Positions 25,319 through 34,211 of a stretch of DNA of 64,000 bases are shown in pieces. The DNA is from Pseudomonas guineae (GTDB lineage: Bacteria > Pseudomonadota > Gammaproteobacteria > Pseudomonadales > Pseudomonadaceae), in contig NZ_FOQL01000002.1 in NCBI RefSeq assembly GCF_900113745.1, positions 124,001-188,000 of the forward strand, in the 5' to 3' direction. The position numbers were made by a program, and so were the translations under genes. A model generated the notes under the pieces. That model did not search any database. It saw only the letters and a program-made list of their open reading frames with translations, and was not told the DNA's origin. The stretch's first letter is position 1. Each line of letters begins with the position of its first letter.

Positions 25319-26272
25319 ATGTTGTCGCGAGCTTTTGCCGTCACCCGCTGCCTGCCACTTGCTGCTTTCTTTGTAGCAACGTCTGTCAGTGCACTTGAGT
25401 TTCCGTTGCCGCCGCCCGGCGAAGATATCGTCGGTGAAGTGCAGGTCATCCAGGCCAAGTATGAAGATACCTTTGCTGATCTGGGTGTGGCCAATGATTT
25501 GGGCTATCTGGAAATGGTGGTTGCCAACCCAGGCGTTGATGCTTGGTTGCCGGGTGAAGGCACCGAGATTATTTTGCCAACGCGCTACATCCTGCCGCCA
25601 GGACCGCGCGAGGGTGTGGTGATCAACCTCGCCGAATACCGCCTGTATTACTACCCGAAAGGCGGCAATGTGGTGCACACCTATCCGCTGGGTATTGGCC
25701 GCGAAGGCTGGAGCTCGCCAGTGGCCGACGCGCGCATTACCGCCAAGACGCCGAACCCGGGCTGGACGCCGCCGAAATCGATTCTTGCAGAGCATGCTGC
25801 TGCGGGTGATCCGCTGCCGGCCTATGTACCACCGGGGCCGGATAATCCGTTAGGCCCCTACAAGCTGGGCCTTTCGGTACCAGGCTATCTGATTCACGGC
25901 TCGAACAAAAAGTTTGGTATCGGTATGCGCGTCAGCCACGGTTGTTTTCGCATGCTTAACCACAACGTACTGAAACTGGCGTCGATGGTGTCGGTTGGTA
26001 CGCCGGTGCGCATCATCAACGAGCCTTACAAGTTTGGCCGTAGCGGCGATAAGATTTACTTGGAGGCGCATGCGCCTCTGGATGAGACCGGCGATGCCTC
26101 GGTGGTCGATAAGCACACGGCGGTGATTAATGCGCTGCTGAAAAACGATGAATTCGCCGGTCTGCGTTTGGATTGGGAAATGCTGCGCGAAGTGGTCGCT
26201 GCTGAAGATGGCTTACCTGTTGAGATCGCACAGCCTGGCCAGGCTTTAGTGGCCACTGAGCCTGCGATCTAA
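25319..26272 (+). CDS. L,D-transpeptidase (ErfK/YbiS/YcfS/YnhG family)
   Basis: A periplasmic enzyme of 317 residues that makes 3-3 peptidoglycan crosslinks or anchors a lipoprotein to peptidoglycan. It has a signal peptide (MLSRAFAVTRCLPLAAFFVA ending near SALEF), a LysM-like region with NPGVDAWLPGEGTEIILP, and a YkuD domain with the catalytic motif HGSNKKFGIGMRVSHGCFRM (HGx..SHGCxR, Cys nucleophile). I chose the ATG at 25319, preceded by CAGGA, since it begins the signal peptide. In pseudomonads the major lipoprotein gene oprI is often next door, which would suit lipoprotein anchoring, but oprI is not at this place here. Confidence 0.92.
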   Translation: MLSRAFAVTRCLPLAAFFVATSVSALEFPLPPPGEDIVGEVQVIQAKYEDTFADLGVANDLGYLEMVVANPGVDAWLPGEGTEIILPTRYILPPGPREGVVINLAEYRLYYYPKGGNVVHTYPLGIGREGWSSPVADARITAKTPNPGWTPPKSILAEHAAAGDPLPAYVPPGPDNPLGPYKLGLSVPGYLIHGSNKKFGIGMRVSHGCFRMLNHNVLKLASMVSVGTPVRIINEPYKFGRSGDKIYLEAHAPLDETGDASVVDKHTAVINALLKNDEFAGLRLDWEMLREVVAAEDGLPVEIAQPGQALVATEPAI

Positions 26273-26351
26273 ATCAACAACGGTTTAAGGTCCGTGATGC
26301 GCAGTCACTGACGGGCTCATCAGAAGTCACTGTAGTGGCTTGATGGTTGTG

Positions 26352-26388
26352 AACACCCTGCGAGGGCTTTGTCTTCGCAGGGTGTTTT
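26352..26388. terminator. Bidirectional terminator between the L,D-transpeptidase gene and pabB
   Basis: Arms AACACCCTGCGA and TCGCAGGGTGTT pair perfectly around a short loop, followed by TTT on both strands. The two flanking genes are convergent. Confidence 0.8.
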
Positions 26389-26413
26389 AGTTTGTGCCGA
26401 GTCGCGTCGTCTG

Positions 26414-27763
26414 TCAGTCGCAGAACTGCTCCAGGGTTTGTAGCAGCACTTTGACCTTGGTTATGGACTCTTGGTATTCGGCCTGCGCGTTGGAGTCGGC
26501 GACGATACCGCCACCGCCCCAGCAGCTGATCTGCCCGTCCTTGGCCAGCAGACTGCGTATGGCGATGGAGCTGTCCATTTCACCGCGTACATCCAAGTAC
26601 AGCAGTGAGCCGCAATATAGCGCTCGGCGTGTCGGCTCCAGCTCGTCAATGATTTGCATGGCGCGAATCTTCGGTGCGCCGGTAATCGAGCCGCCAGGAA
26701 AGCTACCGGCGATCAGGTCTAGCGCATCTTTGCCGGCCGCCAGCTCGCCGGTGACGGCGCTGACCAGATGATGCACGTTGGGGTAGCTTTCCAGGGCGAA
26801 GAGTTCTTGCACCCGAACCGAGCCGATCGTGCAGCTGCGGCCTAGATCATTACGCAACAGGTCGACAATCATCAGGTTCTCTGCCCGGTCTTTAAGGCTG
26901 TCGAGCAATGCGTCGGCCTGGGCTTGGTCCTGTTGCGGGTCGGCATGACGTGGGCGAGTGCCCTTGATCGGCCGGGTTTCCACTTGTCCTGCGCTGATGC
27001 GCAAGAAGCGCTCGGGCGACAGGCTGATGATGGCGCCGCCATCTGGCAGTGTTTGATAACCGGAAAACGGTGTCGGGCAAGCGGCGCGTAATGCTTGGTA
27101 GGCCGTCCAGGGTGAGCCTTGGTAGCGCGCTTGAAAGCGCTGGGCAAAATTCACCTGATAGCAGTCGCCGGCTTGGATATACGCCTGAATTCGCGCGAAG
27201 CATTGCTGATACTGGTCTTCGGTGATGTTGGAACGAAAACGCTGCAACAGCTTGAATGGTTGTGGCGCTGGTACTGCCGGGGTTAAGAACAGGTCACTCA
27301 AGCGCTGGCGTTCGGCAGCGTTCAGGCTGGGATGAAATACTAATTGGCTGCGCTGTCGCTGGTGATCGGTAATCAGTGCCCAGGCATACACACCAAAGCG
27401 TGCGTCCGCCAGAGCGAGGTCATCGATAGCCTGGGCGGGCAGTTGCTCCAGTCTGCGGCCGAAATCGTAGCTCAGGTATCCTATCAGCCCGCCAATGAAG
27501 GGAAGCGGATTGTCAGCGGGCGCTTGAGTTTCACCCAGCGCGCTGAGGCTCTGACGCAAGCGTTGTAAGAAGGCGTTGGCCGTTTCGTCCGGCGTCGGTG
27601 CCAGCTCTGCCGATGGCCAGGCACTCATCAGGTCATAGCGTCCGCGCTGCGCGGTCGGTCGTCCGGCATCCAGCAGTACAGCACCGGGTGCGTGTATGAC
27701 ATGGCTGAAGTAACCCGAGGGGTCTGCTTGGTAGGGTAGGTCCAGTACAAGGCAAGTAGGCAT
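26414..27763 (-). CDS. pabB: Aminodeoxychorismate synthase component I
   Basis: Converts chorismate and ammonia (from PabA) to 4-amino-4-deoxychorismate in folate synthesis. At 449 residues it is the length of PabB rather than TrpE. Family motifs: GGLIGYLSYDFGR in the N-terminal half, SPERFLRI, and PIKGTRPR; the PIKGT lysine marks PabB, where TrpE has PIAGT. ENLMIVDLLRNDLGR, GSFPGGSITGAPK and YCGSLLYLD complete the chorismate-binding domain. It is a single gene facing the L,D-transpeptidase, with a shared terminator between them. Confidence 0.95.
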   Translation of the reverse strand: MPTCLVLDLPYQADPSGYFSHVIHAPGAVLLDAGRPTAQRGRYDLMSAWPSAELAPTPDETANAFLQRLRQSLSALGETQAPADNPLPFIGGLIGYLSYDFGRRLEQLPAQAIDDLALADARFGVYAWALITDHQRQRSQLVFHPSLNAAERQRLSDLFLTPAVPAPQPFKLLQRFRSNITEDQYQQCFARIQAYIQAGDCYQVNFAQRFQARYQGSPWTAYQALRAACPTPFSGYQTLPDGGAIISLSPERFLRISAGQVETRPIKGTRPRHADPQQDQAQADALLDSLKDRAENLMIVDLLRNDLGRSCTIGSVRVQELFALESYPNVHHLVSAVTGELAAGKDALDLIAGSFPGGSITGAPKIRAMQIIDELEPTRRALYCGSLLYLDVRGEMDSSIAIRSLLAKDGQISCWGGGGIVADSNAQAEYQESITKVKVLLQTLEQFCD

Positions 27764-27902
27764 ATAACAATTTCGAGGTGCGCGGACGCCGATTGTAAAA
27801 CGTCGCCCGCATTCATCCTAGCGCTTAAGCGCGAGATTAAGGCGGCTTGGGTTCATCTGGATTGTCAGTTCAATTGAGTCTGTTGCTGAGGGTGGCTGGA
27901 AA

Positions 27903-27938
27903 CAAAACACCCTACGAAAACGGAGTTCTCGTAGGGCG
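27903..27938 (-). terminator. Terminator after the ATP-grasp/transglutaminase/protease operon
   Basis: Arms CCCTACGA and TCGTAGGG form a stem. On the - strand it is followed by TGTTTTGTTT. It lies about 45 bp past the stop of the ATP-grasp gene. The rest of 27764-27980 shows no gene. Confidence 0.65.
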
Positions 27939-27980
27939 TGGGTATGGCTATGTGATGCCTGCCTCTGGTTCTGCGCTCGA

Positions 27981-28967
27981 TCAGTCCTGAACCGTTGGTA
28001 TATGACCAAACAGCTCTTGTGAGAAGCGCATGCGCTCTTCAGGACTTTCCACAATGCCTTTCTTTTTCAGCTCGGCGATGCGTGCTTCAACCGCATGGGC
28101 GCGGTGAGTGAGCCCGCAGTCGTTGGCAATCTGGATGTTCAGGCCTGGGCGGGCGTTGAGTTCAAGAATCAACGGGCCTTTGTCCTGGTCCAGCACCATG
28201 TCCACGCCGATATAGCCCAGCCCGCAAAGCTCGTAACAGCCTGCCGCCAGCTTCATAAAGCCATCCCAGTTTGGCAGTTGCACGCCGTCCACCGCGTTAG
28301 TGGTGTCTGGGTGCTTGCTGATCTTATTGTTCAGCCACGTGCCGCGCAGGGTCACGCCGGTGGCCATGTCCACACCGACACCGATGGCGCCTTGGTGCAG
28401 GTTGGCCTTGCCGCCGGATTGGCGGGTTGGCAAGCGCAACATCGCCATCACCGGGTAGCCCATCAGTACGATGATGCGGATGTCCGGCACGCCTTCATAG
28501 CTGATGCTTTTGAAGATTTGGTCCGGTGTGACGCGGTACTCGATCAATGCGCGGTCACGGTGACCACCCAGGGAGTAGAGGCCCGTGAGGATGCTGGAGA
28601 TCTGGTGTTCGATCTCTTCGTGACTGATGATTTTGCCCGAGACAGTTCTGTACTTGTCTTCGAAGCGGTCAGCGATCACCAGAATACCGTCGCCGCCAGC
28701 GCCTTGCGCTGGCTTAACCACGAAGTCTGGACGGTCGCCGATGATCTCGCGCAGTTTGTCGATGCCTTTCTCGGTATCGATGACGCCATACATTTCCGGC
28801 ACATCGATGCCCGCTTCGATCGCGCGCAGCTTGGTGATGATCTTGTCATCGACGATCGGGTACAAGTGCCGTTTGTTGTACTTCAGCACGTAGTCCGCGT
28901 TGCGTCGGTTGATGCCCATGATGCCTTTGGCTTCAAGGGCTTTCCACGTCTTGATCAGACCGAACAT
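27981..28967 (-). CDS. Alpha-L-glutamate ligase-like ATP-grasp protein (RimK-related)
   Basis: 328 residues with ATP-grasp features: DFVVKPAQGAGGDGILV (nucleotide-binding loop with the Lys), ALIEYRVTPD, and PLILELNARPGLNIQIAN with the Mg-binding acidic and Asn residues. The family is annotated as glutamate-ligase-like; its real substrate is not known to me. It is the last of three genes on the - strand, 4 bp after the membrane-protein gene. Synteny of this trio is strong in pseudomonads, so the three products probably act in one pathway, perhaps a peptide-ligase and peptide-hydrolase pair acting at the envelope. Confidence 0.85.
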   Translation of the reverse strand: MFGLIKTWKALEAKGIMGINRRNADYVLKYNKRHLYPIVDDKIITKLRAIEAGIDVPEMYGVIDTEKGIDKLREIIGDRPDFVVKPAQGAGGDGILVIADRFEDKYRTVSGKIISHEEIEHQISSILTGLYSLGGHRDRALIEYRVTPDQIFKSISYEGVPDIRIIVLMGYPVMAMLRLPTRQSGGKANLHQGAIGVGVDMATGVTLRGTWLNNKISKHPDTTNAVDGVQLPNWDGFMKLAAGCYELCGLGYIGVDMVLDQDKGPLILELNARPGLNIQIANDCGLTHRAHAVEARIAELKKKGIVESPEERMRFSQELFGHIPTVQD

Positions 28968-28971
28968 GGCA

Positions 28972-30498
28972 TTAGTCCTTGAGGAAGGCTTTGAAGCGGA
29001 ACAGTTCGGTCAGGCGGTAACCGCGATAGCGACCCATCGCCAACATAAAGCCGACCATGATCATCAGCACCGCAGGGAAGGTGAAAATGAAGTAATTCAG
29101 CTCCTGCACGCTCATCAGCAAGTGCGCCAGAGTAGCGGCAAACAGAGTGCCTATAGCGACCTTGAAGGCATGGCCGCCACCGCGTTCTTCCCACGTGATG
29201 GACAGGCGCTCGATGGTCATGGTCAGAATCACCATTGGGAACAGTGCGACCGATAGACCGCGCTCAAGCCCAAGCTTGTGGCTGAACAGGCTGATAGCGG
29301 CGATCAGCACGACGACGAAGGTCAGTACCACCGACAGGCGCGGCAGCATCTGCAGTTTCAAGTGCTCAAGGTAGGAGCGCAGCGATAGACCCAGCGCGGT
29401 GATGATGGTGAAGAACACAATGCCATAGCCCAGCTGCATCTCGCGGAAGGCCAAGGCAATCAGTACCGGGGTGAAGGTACCCAGTGTTTGCAGGCCGCCG
29501 AGGTTGCGCAGGATCAGGATCACCAGCACGCCGATCGGGATCATCACCATGATCATAAAGGTCTGCTGGGTCTGCAGCGGCAGGCCGTACAAGGTGTATT
29601 CGAGGAAGTCGGCGTCGGTGTTTTCGTCGGTCAATTTAGCCAGACGAATGGCGTTCATTTCGCTGTTGTTCAGGCTGAAGCTGACTTGCGCCTGCTTGCC
29701 CCCCTCCAAAGTGACCAGGCTGTCATCACCGGTCCACCAGACCAGGCGATCAACCGGTAGGCCTTGCTCGCCGCTCTCCGGGTTGAAGTACAGCCATTTT
29801 TCTCCGTTGAAGCTGCGCAGCCAAAGCTCTGGGCTCTGCTGGATTTCAGCGGAGAGGCGGATGGTGTGTACGCGCTGCATGGGCACGTGGGCAATGGACA
29901 GCAGCAACTCGATGGCCGTGGCTTTGTTGGCAGTTGACGCGTCACCGCTCAGCAGCAATTTGACGTTGTCATCGTTACTGTTATTGACGCGCTTGATGGT
30001 TTCACTGATGAAGGTTTCGACGTCCGCCGAGTGCTGGCGAATCGGTGCGAGCAAGGCTTCGGCGGCAATCTTCTCGGCCCCTTCAACCGGGATACTGTCG
30101 CGGAAGATCGGACCTTTGGCCTTGGCTTGTTCGCCGCTGTAGCGCTTGGTCAGTACCAGGCGGTAGTACAGCGTTTGCTTGCCACTGGCGCGGCGGGCGG
30201 ACCAAGTGACTTTGCGGTTGCCGTCGGCGCGGTTGATGCTGACGCCGTAGTTATTTGAGATAAAGCTCTCGTTTAGGCTGACGTAATCTTGGGCCAGCGG
30301 TGGCACGAACATCTGCAGCTTGACCGGCTCGCGTGGGCTGGCTTGGAACTCAACTTTGGCGTCGATGTTCCATAGGTCATCCGTTTCGTCTTCGGTCATA
30401 GGGATGCCGAGGATGAAAATCTGATAAGCCGTGATCAGAATGCCCAGGCTCACGAGGAGTATGACCAGGACTTTCAGATGGAGGGTAAGAGAGCGCAT
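28972..30498 (-). CDS. Membrane protein with inactive transglutaminase-like domain and 7 TM segments
   Basis: 508 residues. One N-terminal membrane anchor (VLVILLVSLGILITAYQIF), a periplasmic domain of about 280 residues matching the inactive transglutaminase (UUP1-like) group, then about seven hydrophobic segments from residue 330 onward (MIMVMIPIGVLVILILR, VLTFVVVLIAAISLFS, and others). The extracytoplasmic region keeps the fold but has no obvious catalytic Cys, so it probably binds a ligand. It lies between the retropepsin-like gene (5 bp upstream) and the ATP-grasp gene (4 bp downstream). The three may form an envelope sensing or modification system. Confidence 0.85.
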   Translation of the reverse strand: MRSLTLHLKVLVILLVSLGILITAYQIFILGIPMTEDETDDLWNIDAKVEFQASPREPVKLQMFVPPLAQDYVSLNESFISNNYGVSINRADGNRKVTWSARRASGKQTLYYRLVLTKRYSGEQAKAKGPIFRDSIPVEGAEKIAAEALLAPIRQHSADVETFISETIKRVNNSNDDNVKLLLSGDASTANKATAIELLLSIAHVPMQRVHTIRLSAEIQQSPELWLRSFNGEKWLYFNPESGEQGLPVDRLVWWTGDDSLVTLEGGKQAQVSFSLNNSEMNAIRLAKLTDENTDADFLEYTLYGLPLQTQQTFMIMVMIPIGVLVILILRNLGGLQTLGTFTPVLIALAFREMQLGYGIVFFTIITALGLSLRSYLEHLKLQMLPRLSVVLTFVVVLIAAISLFSHKLGLERGLSVALFPMVILTMTIERLSITWEERGGGHAFKVAIGTLFAATLAHLLMSVQELNYFIFTFPAVLMIMVGFMLAMGRYRGYRLTELFRFKAFLKD

Positions 30499-30503
30499 GG
30501 GTA

Positions 30504-31040
30504 TTACTCGCCAAGGTTTGCGTCAGGGGCACAGGCAGGTTTGCCTGCTGCGTATTTAAGACTCGGGTCGACCAGGGCCGAAAAGCGTTTGAGCGCCTCG
30601 GAGCCTATCAACAACGGGTATTGGAATGCACTACGGTCGGTCAAGTTCACTTCAATGGTGCGCAGAGCATGACCCATGCAGACGTCCATTTCGATCACCG
30701 GGCGCGCTGTGTAGGTTTTTTCTTCTTCTGGATCATAGTCGCCCGCACGGCGTTTGATTTTGCTGATGCGCGCCAGAGGCCGTTCGATGGGGCTGCTGTG
30801 TGCCTCGTCGATGGCCAAGTAAAAGCGTACCCAGGTTTCGCCATCTCGCTTGAAGCGTTCGATGTCGCGAGCGCTGAGCGATGCCGTCTTTGCCCCCGTG
30901 TCGAGCTTAGCCGCAAGCTTCAGGTCAAGGTCGAATAAACGTACGTACTCATTAAGCCCATAGACCGTCTTCTCCGCGGCGAGGCCCAGGCCGGGAGTAA
31001 GGAGCAGGCATAGCAATAGAAAGAAGGGCTTGAGTGTCAT
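30504..31040 (-). CDS. Periplasmic retropepsin-like (putative ATP-dependent zinc protease family) protein
   Basis: 178 residues from the ATG at 31040 (MTLKPFFLLLCLLLTPGLGL), which begins the signal peptide; a longer upstream frame starts with non-conserved sequence. The mature protein has KLDTGAKTASLSA, an aspartic-protease-like D-T/S-G motif, and later LLIGSEALKRF. The family name (zinc protease, RimK/LysX-associated) is historical and activity is unproven. It is the first gene of the trio with the membrane protein and the ATP-grasp ligase-like protein. Confidence 0.85.
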   Translation of the reverse strand: MTLKPFFLLLCLLLTPGLGLAAEKTVYGLNEYVRLFDLDLKLAAKLDTGAKTASLSARDIERFKRDGETWVRFYLAIDEAHSSPIERPLARISKIKRRAGDYDPEEEKTYTARPVIEMDVCMGHALRTIEVNLTDRSAFQYPLLIGSEALKRFSALVDPSLKYAAGKPACAPDANLGE

Positions 31041-31355
31041 AAATCCTGAAAACGCGATGTTAAGAGGGGGAGCGAGAGCGGGAGGCACGTATTGTAATGC
31101 GCATGCCTGGGTTTGGAGTCTAGCGGTGAGTTGAAACGTACCCCGCAGGCATTAAACGGCAGATATTCTACCATGGGCTTTTTCAGTCAGGACAGGCGCT
31201 TGTAGGCGTTTATGCAAGTAAGGTCGCAGCGACGGGCAACGCATGATGTGCGACTAAAGTGATTGCCAGAAGTGTCAACAATATGTCCTCAATATTTGAC
31301 AAGGATGGGTATTATGGTTAGTTTTCAACTACTTTAACCTTGCAGTGTCGACAAT
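31041..31355. promoter_or_regulatory. Divergent promoter region between the trio and prpR, with PrpR-type operator candidates
   Basis: 315 bp without a gene. AGTGTCAACAATATG (31271-31285) and AGTGTCGACAATATG (31344-31358) are 15-bp direct repeats with one difference. The first is also the left half of an inverted repeat, TGTCAA..ATAT / ATAT..TTGACA, at 31273-31301. The second overlaps the first codon of prpR. These are good candidates for autoregulatory GntR operators. Confidence 0.6.
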
Positions 31356-32093
31356 ATGCTTGATGTGATTGAGCTGTCCGTGTCCAGCCAAGAAGACTCT
31401 GAAACCCTCTCCGAGCAGGTGTTTCGGCGTATTCAGGCGGCTATCGTCAAAGGTGAGATTGCGCCCGGTAGCAAGATTTCAGAGCCGGAGCTAGCACGCA
31501 CCTATGGCATCAGCCGTGGCCCACTGCGTGAGGCAATACACCGCTTGGAAGGTCAGCGTCTATTGGTGCGCGTGCCCCACGTAGGAGCACGCGTGGTCTC
31601 GCTTAGCCACGCCGAACTGATCGAACTCTATGAAATTCGTGAGTCCTTGGAAGGCATGGCCTGTCGCCTGGCGGCTGAACGCATGACGGCAACGGAAATC
31701 GATGAGCTACGCCGGGTGCTCGACCTGCATGAACAGGACGCAGCTTTTAAAGCTGGTGTCGGTTATTACCAGCAGGAAGGCGACTTTGACTTCCACTATC
31801 GGATTATCCAAGGCAGTGGCAACAAGACCCTGACCCAGATGCTTTGCGGCGAGCTGTATCAGCTGGTGCGCATGTATCGCCTGCAATTCTCCGCCACGCC
31901 CAACCGGCCGCGCCAAGCGTTTGCCGAGCACCACCGTATTCTCGATGCCATTGCCGAGCGTGACGGTGAGCTGGCCGAGTTATTGATGCGCCGTCATATC
32001 GGCGCCTCCAAACGTAATATTGAGCGCCACTTCGCCATCAGCATGGGGCAGGGCGCACCCACCCAAACAGCCAAAACCCGAGGTGAGTCATGA
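31356..32093 (+). CDS. prpR: GntR-family (FadR/FCD) regulator of the methylcitrate operon
   Basis: 245 residues: an N-terminal winged helix ([20 protein letters not shown] then [20 protein letters not shown], the GntR recognition helix) and a C-terminal FCD ligand domain ([42 protein letters not shown] with His residues that bind a metal in this family). It is expected to repress prpBC-acnD-prpF until a methylcitrate-cycle intermediate is present. Its stop overlaps the prpB start by 4 bp (ATGA). The ATG overlaps an operator-like repeat and has no Shine-Dalgarno sequence, so a leaderless transcript or a slightly different start is possible. Confidence 0.88.
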   Translation: MLDVIELSVSSQEDSETLSEQVFRRIQAAIVKGEIAPGSKISEPELARTYGISRGPLREAIHRLEGQRLLVRVPHVGARVVSLSHAELIELYEIRESLEGMACRLAAERMTATEIDELRRVLDLHEQDAAFKAGVGYYQQEGDFDFHYRIIQGSGNKTLTQMLCGELYQLVRMYRLQFSATPNRPRQAFAEHHRILDAIAERDGELAELLMRRHIGASKRNIERHFAISMGQGAPTQTAKTRGES

Positions 32094-32974
32094 GCATGAA
32101 AAGTCCCGGTCAGCGTTTCCGCGATGCGGTTGCTGAAGAGCACCCGTTACAAGTGATTGGCGCGATTAACGCCAACCATGCCTTATTGGCCAAGCGTGCT
32201 GGTTTCAAGGCGATCTACCTCTCTGGCGGCGGCGTGGCCGCGGGTTCTCTTGGCTTACCTGATTTGGGTATTACCGGTCTGGACGACGTGCTGACCGATG
32301 TGCGGCGCATCACCGATGTCTGCGACTTGCCGCTGTTGGTGGATGTCGACACCGGTTTCGGCAGTTCGGCGTTCAACGTCGCGCGCACAGTCAAGTCGAT
32401 GATCAAGTTCGGTGCAGCGGCGATTCATATCGAAGATCAAGTGGGTGCTAAGCGCTGCGGCCATCGTCCTAATAAGGAGATCGTCTCCCAGCAGGAAATG
32501 GTCGACCGTATTAAGGCCGCCGTTGATGCACGCACCGACGACAGCTTCGTGATCATGGCGCGCACCGATGCGCTGGCGGTTGAAGGTTTGAATTCGGCGC
32601 TGGATCGCGCAGCAGCCTGTGTCGAGGCCGGTGCTGACATGATCTTCCCTGAGGCAATCACCGAGCTGGCGATGTACAAAACTTTCGCCGATCGGGTCAA
32701 CGCGCCGATTCTGGCCAATATCACCGAGTTTGGTGCCACGCCGCTGTACACCACTGAAGAGCTGGCCGAGGTGGATGTCGGCCTCGTGCTTTACCCGCTG
32801 TCGGCCTTCCGGGCGATGAACAAGGCGGCTGAAAACGTCTACATGGCCGTGCGCCGTGACGGTACGCAGAAGAATGTTATCGACACCATGCAAACCCGCA
32901 TGGAGCTTTATGAGCGCATCAATTACCACGCCTTCGAGCAGAGCCTTGATGCGTTGTTCGCTGCCAAGAAATAA
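32090..32974 (+). CDS. prpB: 2-Methylisocitrate lyase
   Basis: Cleaves 2-methylisocitrate to pyruvate and succinate, the last step of the methylcitrate cycle. 294 residues in the PEP mutase/isocitrate lyase family: [18 protein letters not shown] near the N terminus, DVDTGFG (metal-binding Asp), [17 protein letters not shown] containing the KRCGH signature with catalytic Cys, and FPEAI. Translation is coupled to prpR by the ATGA overlap. An in-frame second ATG two codons later is an alternative start. Followed by a 71-bp gap with a small hairpin (GCAGGCT/AGCCTGC). Confidence 0.95.
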   Translation: MSMKSPGQRFRDAVAEEHPLQVIGAINANHALLAKRAGFKAIYLSGGGVAAGSLGLPDLGITGLDDVLTDVRRITDVCDLPLLVDVDTGFGSSAFNVARTVKSMIKFGAAAIHIEDQVGAKRCGHRPNKEIVSQQEMVDRIKAAVDARTDDSFVIMARTDALAVEGLNSALDRAAACVEAGADMIFPEAITELAMYKTFADRVNAPILANITEFGATPLYTTEELAEVDVGLVLYPLSAFRAMNKAAENVYMAVRRDGTQKNVIDTMQTRMELYERINYHAFEQSLDALFAAKK

Positions 32975-33045
32975 CCGCAGTGCAGGCTGTAGAGCCTGCA
33001 GATAAAAAGAACGACCCGAGCGGATCGGATGAGGAGAGTTGAGTT

Positions 33046-34209
33046 ATGAGTGCGACCCCAGAAACCACCACCCCAGGCTTCAAACCGAAGAAATCCGTAG
33101 CCCTGAGCGGCACCACCGCCGGCAACACCGCGCTTTGCACCGTTGGCCGTACCGGTAACGACCTGCATTACCGTGGCTATGATGTGCTCGATTTCGCCAA
33201 TCGCTGCGACTTCGAAGAAATCGCTCACTTGCTAGTGCACGGAAAACTGCCCAACGTCGCCGAACTGGCGGGCTACAAAGCCAAGCTCAAGGCCCTGCGT
33301 GGCCTGCCGGCGAGCCTCAAGGTGTCCCTTGAGCAGCTGCCGCCGTCGGCGCATCCGATGGACGTGATGCGTACCGCCGTGTCCGTGTTGGGGTGTGTGT
33401 CGCCAGAGAAAGACGACCACAACCACCCGGGCGCCCGTGATATTGCCGACAAGCTGATGGCTTCGCTGGGCAGCGCGCTGCTGTATTGGTATCACTTCAG
33501 CCACAACGGTAAGCGCATCGAGGTGGAAACCGACGATGACTCCATTGGCGGCCACTTCCTGCACCTGTTGCACGGTGAAAAGCCGCGCGAGTCTTGGGTG
33601 CGTGCCATGCACACCTCGCTCAATCTGTACGCCGAGCACGAATTCAACGCCTCCACCTTCACCTCGCGAGTAATCGCTGGTACCGGTTCGGACATTTTCT
33701 CCTGCATCGCCGGCGGTATTGGTGCGTTGCGCGGGCCGAAGCACGGCGGCGCCAACGAAGTGGCATTTGAAATTCAAAAGCGCTACGACAACCCGGATGA
33801 GGCCGAGACCGATATCCGTGCGCGCGTCGAGAAGAAGGAAGTGGTGATCGGTTTCGGCCACCCGGTCTACACCGTCAGCGACCCGCGCAACAAAGTGATC
33901 AAAGACGTTGCGCGCGAGCTGTCTACCGAACAGGGCAACATGAAGATGTACGACATTGCCGAGCGTCTGGAATCGACCATGTGGGAAATCAAAAAGATGT
34001 TCCCCAACCTCGATTGGTTCAGCGCCGTCAGCTACCACATGATGGGTGTACCGACTGCCATGTTCACCCCGCTGTTCGTGATTGCACGCACCTCGGGCTG
34101 GTCCAGTCACGTGATCGAGCAGCGCATCGACGGCAAGATTATCCGTCCGAGCGCCAATTACGTTGGTCCGGAAGACGTCAAGTTCGTACCGCTCAAGGAG
34201 CGTACATAA
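33046..34209 (+). CDS. prpC: 2-Methylcitrate synthase
   Basis: Condenses propionyl-CoA with oxaloacetate. 387 residues, the length of short type II-like citrate synthases used for methylcitrate. Motifs: SHNGKR, the conserved [20 protein letters not shown] with the catalytic His, [16 protein letters not shown] (His/Gly substrate loop), GFGHPVY, and the Asp-bearing [15 protein letters not shown] lies before its ATG. It sits between prpB and acnD, and only two bases separate it from acnD. Confidence 0.95.
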   Translation: MSATPETTTPGFKPKKSVALSGTTAGNTALCTVGRTGNDLHYRGYDVLDFANRCDFEEIAHLLVHGKLPNVAELAGYKAKLKALRGLPASLKVSLEQLPPSAHPMDVMRTAVSVLGCVSPEKDDHNHPGARDIADKLMASLGSALLYWYHFSHNGKRIEVETDDDSIGGHFLHLLHGEKPRESWVRAMHTSLNLYAEHEFNASTFTSRVIAGTGSDIFSCIAGGIGALRGPKHGGANEVAFEIQKRYDNPDEAETDIRARVEKKEVVIGFGHPVYTVSDPRNKVIKDVARELSTEQGNMKMYDIAERLESTMWEIKKMFPNLDWFSAVSYHMMGVPTAMFTPLFVIARTSGWSSHVIEQRIDGKIIRPSANYVGPEDVKFVPLKERT

Positions 34210-34211
34210 CA

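Noticed and set aside
27818..28054. 78-codon ORF on the - strand upstream of pabB
   Set aside because: It overlaps the end of the ATP-grasp gene and the terminator after it, and has no protein features.
28095..28982. 295-codon open frame on the + strand
   Set aside because: Antisense to the ATP-grasp gene; His/Val/Gln-rich composition typical of shadow frames.
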